Shown one piece after another: positions 1 to 5,100 of a stretch of DNA of 8,212 nt. A program made the translations under genes and the position numbers. The DNA lies in assembly GCA_021818605.1 (NCBI GenBank), contig JAKAUH010000734.1, positions 1 through 8,212 of the forward strand. Direction: 5' to 3'. Each line of letters opens with the position of its first letter. The stretch's first letter is position 1. The notes under the pieces are model-generated. The model saw nothing but the letters and a program-made list of their open reading frames with translations. It had not been told where the DNA came from and searched no databases. Origin of the DNA: Planctomycetota bacterium. GTDB lineage: Bacteria > Planctomycetota > Planctomycetia > Isosphaerales > Isosphaeraceae.

Positions 1-1
1 G

Positions 2-79
2 CCGGCGACCGAGCTGACGCGGGAGTCGATCCTGACGCTATCGGTGAGCCGTCGCCGTCCGCCACGACGGACGTCATAG
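2..79 (+). CDS. possible C-terminal end of an unidentified gene cut by the window edge
   Basis: The second forward frame is open from the left edge to a TAG at 77-79 and would encode about 25 residues ending in an arginine-rich tail (S-R-R-R-P-P-R-R-T-S). Most of its third codon positions are G or C, as in the confident genes here, which is the main reason to list it. Forward frame 1 is also open, to a TGA at 136-138, so coding is not certain. If real, it would run tail-to-tail with the TPR gene at 183-1310. The fragment is too short to assign a family. Confidence 0.25.
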   Translation, partial: PATELTRESILTLSVSRRRPPRRTS

Positions 80-82
80 CCG

Positions 83-126
83 CAACCTTCTTGCGCAACC
101 GTCACGCCAACCTTATTGCGCGTGAC
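83..126. terminator. intergenic hairpin and 14-nt direct repeat, possible bidirectional terminator
   Basis: GTCACGC at 101-107 pairs perfectly with GCGTGAC at 120-126. The stem can continue as CAA (108-110) with TTG (116-118) around a small loop, leaving one bulged base at 119. The left part also carries a near-repeat: CAACCTTCTTGCGC at 83-96 recurs as CAACCTTATTGCGC at 108-121 (one mismatch, 25-nt period). It lies between the possible plus-strand gene end at 79 and the TPR stop at 183, where a terminator for convergent genes would be expected. No T-run follows on either strand, so classical intrinsic termination is not shown. Confidence 0.3.
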
Positions 127-127
127 A

Positions 128-181
128 GGAAAGCCTGACCTACGCGGGCGGAACGGACCGGAACGGAGCGGACCGGAGCGG
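128..181. repeat. dispersed intergenic repeat, left copy: GGAAAGCCTGACCTACG plus GGANC pentamers
   Basis: The 17-mer GGAAAGCCTGACCTACG at 128-144 recurs exactly at 8127-8143 near the right edge. It is followed by six GGANC pentamers at 150-179 (GGAAC, GGACC, GGAAC, GGAGC, GGACC, GGAGC). The right edge carries the same two ingredients in a longer, duplicated form. This suggests a dispersed intergenic repeat family, not two unrelated low-complexity stretches. Confidence 0.6.
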
Positions 182-486
182 GTCACGGGGAGGAGGTCTC
201 CCGGTACGGGGTCTTCTCCCGGTAGAGCTTCAGCCGCGTGGCGTAATCTTCCTTCTCCTTCGCGTCGGTGAGCAGCTCGATCGCCTGGCTCTGCCGCTTG
301 ACGGCCTGCTCGAAGTCGCCCGCCTCCGCGCAGGCCGCGGCCAGGGTGTCGATGCGGGCCGGGTCTTTCCAGTTGGAGAGCTCGCACGCCCTTGTGGCGC
401 TCGCGACGGCACGCTTGCCGTCGCGGAACCGGGCGTCCGGGCAGGCGGCCCAGATCCAGGCGCGGTTGTTGTAGGCGCCGGCGAGC

Positions 487-792
487 TTCGGGTCGATTCG
501 GATGGCCTCGGAGTAATCGGCGATGGCCCGGTCGTACTCCTGCTTCGGCTTCCAGGCGAGGCCGCGGTTGATATAGGCGGACGCATATTTCGGGTCGATT
601 CGGATGGCCTCGGAGTAATCGGCGATGGCCCGGTCGTACTCCTTCTTCGATCCCCAGGCGATGCCGCGGTTGTTGTAGGCAACCTCATCGTTCGGGTCGA
701 GTCGAATGGCCTAGTTATAGTCGGCGATCGCGATGTCGTGCTCGCCCTTCTCGTCCCAGATAGCGGCCCGATTCACGTAATTCACCGCGCTC
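487..792 (-). repeat. 102-bp tandem TPR-encoding units
   Basis: Three units of 102 bp (34 codons) begin at 487, 589 and 691. The first 55 bp of the first two (487-541 and 589-643) are identical, including synonymous sites, which points to recent duplication or gene conversion. The third unit is more diverged and contains the TAG at 711-713, at the position where the other two units have GAG. Each unit encodes one TPR helix pair. Confidence 0.85.
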
Positions 793-1140
793 GCCGGGTT
801 GGCGCGGATCTCGGCCGTGAAGTAGTCGATCGCCTGGTCGAAGGGGATCACATCCGTGGTCTGGACCCAGCCCTGGACGCCCTCCTTCTCGGCGGTCAGC
901 CAGAGCCAGGGGCCATTGGTCCGCTCGACCTTGTAGATCCGGAACGAGTTCCGGTCCCGCCCCGAGACCGCGAGGTTATCCGAGCGCTTCTCGTCGTCGA
1001 CAATCTGGGCGCCGACGCGGAGCACGGTACCATAGCGCGTGATCACCCGCTTGCCGATCCAGTCGTCGGCCGGCTGCTGCTGCTGGGCTCGGGCGGGCGA
1101 GATGGCGGCAATGGCGAGGAACAGCCCGGCGGCGAGCAGG

Positions 1141-1204
1141 ATCGGGATCGGGATCGGGATCGGGATCGGGATCGGGATCGGGATCGGGATCGGGATCGGG
1201 ATCG
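1141..1204. repeat. (ATCGGG)10 hexanucleotide microsatellite inside a coding region
   Basis: Ten perfect ATCGGG units occupy 1141-1200, followed by ATCG, with one more ATCGGG at 1205-1210. In the TPR gene frame on the minus strand the tract encodes ten Pro-Ile pairs (residues 38-57) directly before the hydrophobic core of the signal peptide. Because the unit is six bases, gain or loss of copies would lengthen or shorten the peptide without breaking the frame. Confidence 0.95.
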
Positions 1205-1229
1205 ATCGGGCCGACGGGACGCGGGCTCG

Positions 1230-1252
1230 GGTCCAGGTCCAGGTCCAGGTCC
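1230..1252. repeat. short (GGTCCA)3 hexamer tract
   Basis: Three GGTCCA units at 1230-1247 plus a partial fourth encode alternating Thr-Trp (residues about 21-27) in the N-terminal extension of the TPR protein. It is a second, different hexamer within 30 bp of the ATCGGG tract, again phase-neutral. Confidence 0.85.
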
Positions 1253-1319
1253 GGGCCGGGCGGATCGGTTGGGGGGCGGGAATCGGGTGCTGAGATTGCC
1301 GTCTCGGCATGGGTCGGGG

Positions 1320-1325
1320 CTCCTT
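1320..1325 (-). promoter_or_regulatory. Shine-Dalgarno AAGGAG deciding the TPR gene start
   Basis: AAGGAG on the minus strand lies 9 nt before the ATG at 1308-1310. The other in-frame ATG, at 1395-1397, would add 29 residues and falls within the spacer of the candidate promoter at 1377-1405. This supports 1310 as the start. Confidence 0.65.
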
Positions 1326-1376
1326 CGGCGAATTGCGACGATGCCCTGTCAGTGGGACGGGAAAAAACTGGATTCG

Positions 1377-1405
1377 AGGATAGCGGCATGCGGGCACGGA
1401 GGCAA
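1377..1405 (-). promoter_or_regulatory. candidate sigma70-like promoter for the TPR gene
   Basis: On the minus strand TTGCCT (1400-1405) is separated by exactly 17 nt from TATCCT (1377-1382); each matches four of six consensus bases. Transcription would start near 1370, giving a leader of about 60 nt before the SD-preceded ATG at 1310. The spacing is ideal but the matches are only moderate, and planctomycetes also use many alternative sigma factors. Confidence 0.35.
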
Positions 1406-1432
1406 CGAGGGAGGTAGACGAGAGAGAACTCA

Positions 1433-1515
1433 GGCGAACCGGCGACGTGAGTCCCGGGTCATCGAGCGCCCGTCGAGGGTCCCAGAGGCGAACCTTCGTG
1501 AGTCGCCGGTTCGCC
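1433..1515. repeat. overlapping, mutually exclusive inverted repeats
   Basis: A perfect 14-bp inverted repeat joins 1433-1446 (GGCGAACCGGCGAC) with 1502-1515 (GTCGCCGGTTCGCC) across a 55-nt loop. A second GGCGAACC copy at 1487-1494 pairs perfectly with 1508-1515 around a 13-nt loop. Both pairings need 1508-1515, so only one can form at a time. The octamer CGTGAGTC is also repeated directly at 1446-1453 and 1497-1504. The element sits in the divergent intergenic region about 615 nt before the protease ATG. Whether it is transcribed is unknown. Confidence 0.55.
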
Positions 1516-1996
1516 CCGGACCCGCCTGGGCTGGGTGGCGTTCGGCGAGAATGGTCGGGGAGTCACCACCCTGCCGCCCGGGGGTCGTCGATACGCCTGT
1601 CTTCCGCGCCCCGCTCGCGGCCGGCAGCAATCCTTAACGATTCTTGAAAACTTGACTTGACTTCCGCCGCCCTCCGCACCAGATTCTAGGGTGATTCCAG
1701 AAAACAAACTCGACTCGATTCGACTCGATTCGACTCGATTCGACCCGGCGGGGTGTCGGCGGTCATCGCTGGCTCCTCCAAGCCTTCGCGACCCGGTTGG
1801 CGAAGCCGAACGGTTTGCCCTGATCCTCCTGCGCCAGCGTCCTGGCCCGGCCGTCGCTTATCGCTGCATCATCCCCGGCCGCATCGGGATCCTCCTCGGC
1901 TGAAGGATCGGGGGCATCGTTCCGGGCTCGGCCCTCTCGTCGCGGCGGCCGTGCGCGCGTCGAGGCATAATCCCGAAAGGCTCCAGGACCGTTTGA
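1516..1996. other. divergent intergenic stretch without a convincing gene
   Basis: Several short open frames cross this stretch on both strands, but none has a good ribosome-binding site, a recognisable domain or consistent codon bias. The minus-strand frames that start near 2030 begin inside the palindrome at 1997-2053. An AT-richer island lies at about 1630-1745, with overlapping TTGACT hexamers at 1652-1657 and 1657-1662, but no well-spaced -10 box follows, so I do not call a promoter there. The stretch ends with GC-rich sequence in which I see no feature. Confidence 0.5.
1711..1744. repeat. (CGACTCGATT)3 tandem decamer
   Basis: Three perfect copies of CGACTCGATT at 1711-1740 are followed by CGAC. 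The tract sits in the AT-richer part of the intergenic region, outside any supported gene. It could be a regulator site cluster or simply slippage-derived sequence. Confidence 0.85.
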
Positions 1997-2053
1997 TAGG
2001 GTGGGCATTGCGCACCAGTTCGTAGCCTCCATCGGTCGGCGATGCCCACCCTA
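1997..2053. repeat. 57-bp imperfect palindrome of a dispersed planctomycete type
   Basis: TAGGGTGGGCAT at 1997-2008 pairs perfectly with ATGCCCACCCTA at 2042-2053. The stem continues between 2009-2016 and 2034-2041 with one G-U wobble and a two-base internal mismatch, leaving a 17-nt loop. Read on the minus strand it would encode V-G-W-A-S-P-T ... E-L-V-R-N-A-H-P, a peptide string I recall from many spurious planctomycete ORFs. That suggests a dispersed repeat; the copy number cannot be seen here. It ends 77 bp before the protease ATG and could lie in its leader. Confidence 0.75.
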
Positions 2054-2118
2054 CGCGATCCAGAAAGATCAGCGTCCTCATCTCCGATCATCTTTTGTAA
2101 ACCTTTGCGCAATCATCC

Positions 2119-2125
2119 AGGAGAG
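2119..2125 (+). promoter_or_regulatory. Shine-Dalgarno AGGAGAG for the S53 protease gene
   Basis: AGGAGAG ends 5 nt before the ATG at 2131 (the AGGAG core ends 7 nt before it). The next residues lead directly into an arginine-rich segment and the L-E-S-R-V-V-L-S export motif, which supports this start. Confidence 0.75.
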
Positions 2126-2130
2126 TCATC

Positions 2131-5100
2131 ATGTCCTCGTCGACGCGATGGCGGGGGGCGCTGGCGCGCCGCAGGCGGTCGGTTCCGGCGGTGCTGGAGG
2201 ACCTGGAAAGTCGCGTGGTCCTGTCCGGGTTCAAGTTGCCCATCATCCTGCACGATCCCAATCCGCAGGCGCCCGACCTGCCGAAGGCCCACCCCTCGTC
2301 GGGCACGGCGCCCCTGGACTTCGGCTCGCCGACGCCCGTCGGTTATACGCCGGCCCAGATCCGCGCGGCCTACGGCATCAACAACGTCGTCTTCGGTCCG
2401 ATCGTCGGCGATGGCTCGGGCCAGACGATCGCCATCGTCGATGCCTATGATGATCCGGCGTTCGTGAACAGCAGCGACCCGAACTTCTCCAGCAGCGACC
2501 TGGCGCAGTTCGACAAGACGTTCGGGCTGCCGAATCCGCCGAGCTTCATGAAGTACAACCAGCAGGGCCAGACCACGAACCTGCCGGGCACGGACCCGGC
2601 CGGGGCGGGGAACTTGAACGGCAACTGGGAGATGGAGGAGGCCCTCGACATCGAGTGGGCCCATGCGATCGCGCCGGCGGCGAGCATCGACCTGGTCGAG
2701 GCGAACAGTGGTAACAACAACAACGACCTGTGGACGGCTGTGAAGACCGCCGCGAGCCTGCCGGGTGTCTCGGTCGTATCGATGAGCTGGGGCACGCCGG
2801 AATACAACGGCGAGACGGCGACCGATTCGACGTTCGTCACGCCAAGCGGGCATCAGGGCGTGACGTTCGTCGCGGCGTCGGGCGACTCGGGATCGCCGGG
2901 GTACTATCCGGCGTATTCGCCGAATGTGCTGGCGGCGGGCGGTACGACGCTACAACTGGGCCCGAACAACCAGATCGTCAGTGAGACCGCATGGTCAGGC
3001 AGCGGCGGCGGGACGAGCCAGTACGAGCCCAAACCGGCCTATCAGCAAGGGTTCCAGAGCACCGGCAAGCGCACCATTCCCGATGTCGCCTGGAATGCCG
3101 ACCCGAATACCGGCGTGGCGATTTATGACTCGTACGACAACACCGACGGCATGGGGGACTGGTACGCGATCGGCGGCACCAGCGAGGCGGCGCCGTCGTG
3201 GGCCGGGCTGATCGCGATCGCCAATCAGGGCCGGGCGATCGCCGGGGTCGACTCGCTCGACGGGCCCACGCAGACGCTTCCAGCGATCTATGCCGCCCCC
3301 TCGGCGGATTTCCACGACATCACCCAGGGGAGCAACGGTGGCTTCTCGGCGGGTCCAGGTTATGACGAGGTCACGGGCCGCGGCACGCCCAATGCGCCGT
3401 TGCTCATCCCCAGCCTGGTGTCCTACGGCGCGGCCACGCAGCTCGCCGTCACGGCGCAGCCGCCCTCGCGGGTGATCTCCGGGGCCTCGTTCGGCGTGGA
3501 AGTCGAGGCCGTGGACAAGGCCGGGCAGGTCGATCCGTCGTTCAATGGCACGGTCACGCTCGCCATGGGGAACGACCCGAATGGTGCCTCGCTGAGCGGT
3601 ACATTGACAGTCACTGCCAGTCAGGGCGTCGCCGTGTTCCAGGGGCTGTCGATAAGCCAACTCGGCAGCGAGTACACCTTCACCATCGGCAGCCACGGAT
3701 TCAGCTCGGTCACGACAAATTCGTTTTCGATCACCGCCAATCCGACACCCAACCAGGGGACGTTCTACCCGGTGCCGACGGACGCCAGCCTGCGCCAGGC
3801 AATCAGCCAGGCCGACAGCAATGGCGACGCGGTCAACACGATCGTGCTGGCGGCGACGAGTTACGGGCTGACCGACACGACCGCGGGCGCGATCGTCATC
3901 CAGAACAAATCGACGCAGGCGGACAAGACGCTGAACCTGGTGGGCCAGGGTTCGAGCGTGACGACCATCCAGCCGGGGACGTCGGCGTGGCAGGATCGGA
4001 TCTTCGAGGTCGTGGCGGCGTCGGATTCGGCGATGACGGTGGTCTTCCAGGACCTGGCGATCGCGGGGGGCATCGCGACGAACGGGGGTGCCGTGGGCGG
4101 CCAGGCAGCGCTGGGGGGCGGGCTGCTGATCGACGGCGGCACGGTGTCGCTGAGCGGGGTCGCGGTGCGGGACAACGTCGCGCAGGGCGCGGCGGGTGCG
4201 GCCGGCGCGGCGGGTGGTAAGGGACAGACTCCAGGAGCCGGCGGCGTCGGGAAGGCGGCTCGAGGCGGCGGGATCTACCTGGCCGGTGGCAAGCTGATCC
4301 TGAAGAACGCTACGATCGGGCACGACGTGGCGGTCGGCGGCGCGGGCGGCGCGGGGGGCGATGCCGCTCAACTGGCCGGACAGACGAAGGTGTCGGCGGG
4401 CGCGAAGGGCGGCACCGGGGCGTTGGCGACGGGCGGCGGGCTGTATGTGGCGGGCGGGACGGTCCAGGGCCACGGCGCGTCGTTCACGGCGGACGTGGCG
4501 GTCGGCGGCGCGGGCGGCGCGGGGGGCATGGGCGGACTCGGCGGCAAGGGTGGTTCCGGCGGCGCGGGGGGCGCGGGCGGCGCCGGCGGCGCGGGACTGG
4601 GCGGCGGGATCTACCTGGGCCAGGGGACGATCAGCCTGATCGGCGGCGAGCTGGCGAACAACCGGGCGGCTGGAGGCGCGGGCGGCGCGGGGGGCGCGGG
4701 CGGCGCGGGCAGCAGCCTGGTGGCGGCGAGCAATATCAGCCTGCCGGGCGTGACTCAGACAAAATCCGGGAGCGCGAATCTCCCAACGGGCAGTAGCCTG
4801 CTGAATGGCACGGCGTTGAGCAACCTGTTCCACGGCGGGCCGGGCGGAGCCGGCGGAGCCGGGGGGCCGGGGGGCAATGGCTCGGGCGGCGGGATGTACG
4901 TCGCGGGCGGCACGCTGACGATCGAGAACGCGACCCTCGCGGATAACCAGGCGGCCGGCGGCCAGGGAGGCATGGGAGGCCGGGGTGGTCAGGCCGGCAT
5001 GGCGGCGCTGATCGCCGGCATCGGCGGCGGGGGCACCGGTCTCACGAGCCTCGGCGGTGGCGGCGGCAGCACGAATGCCGCGCCGCCGCCGCTGGGCGGC

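Larger units (their letters stand above)
183..1310 (-). pseudogene. exported SH3-like/TPR-repeat protein interrupted by an in-frame TAG
   Basis: Reading from ATG 1310 gives 199 residues to a TAG at 711-713. The same frame then continues with clear TPR sequence to TGA at 183-185, about 375 codons in all. Residues 58-75 form a hydrophobic signal segment ending A-R-A before Q76, so export is predicted. Residues about 84-150 (W-I-G-K-R-V-I-T-R-Y-G-T-V-L ... G-W-V-Q) resemble an SH3-like module, and TPR units of 34 residues follow (N-N-R-G, E-Y-D-R-A-I-A-D-Y, E-A-I-R-I-D-P). TPRs mediate protein-protein contact; the partner is unknown. The stop reads N-TAG-A-I-R-L-D-P where the next units read S-E-A-I-R-I-D-P, so GAG to TAG is the simplest change. 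The 1310 start is chosen for its AAGGAG box 9 nt upstream and because no ATG, GTG or TTG lies in frame between it and the signal segment. Recent pseudogene, expressed truncation, readthrough or sequence error are all possible. Confidence 0.85.

Noticed and set aside
230..688. 152-residue minus-strand frame after the TAG, as a possible separate downstream gene
   Set aside because: It is out of frame with the TPR continuation and rich in Ser/Thr/Pro/Arg, while the true TPR frame continues intact across the same bases.
1141..1210. CRISPR-like or telomere-like array
   Set aside because: The units are contiguous six-base copies with no spacers. It is a microsatellite inside a coding frame.
738..1637. 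299-residue plus-strand frame opposite the TPR gene
   Set aside because: It is antisense to the SH3-like/TPR coding, its centre is just the (ATCGGG)10 tract read as Arg-Asp repeats, and it has no recognisable domain.
1652..1692. sigma70 promoter from TTGACT to GATTCT or TAGGGT
   Set aside because: The spacing (19 nt or more) and the -10 matches are poor, and it would imply a leader of over 400 nt for the protease gene.
1763..2112. minus-strand small ORFs starting in or near the palindrome
   Set aside because: Their N-termini are translations of the palindromic repeat, and no ribosome-binding site or family match is apparent.
2995..4833. 612-residue open frame on the minus strand inside the protease gene
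   Set aside because: It is the antisense shadow of a high-GC gene. It is dominated by Arg/Ala/Asp low complexity, shows no domain, and the plus-strand frame has unmistakable S53 motifs.
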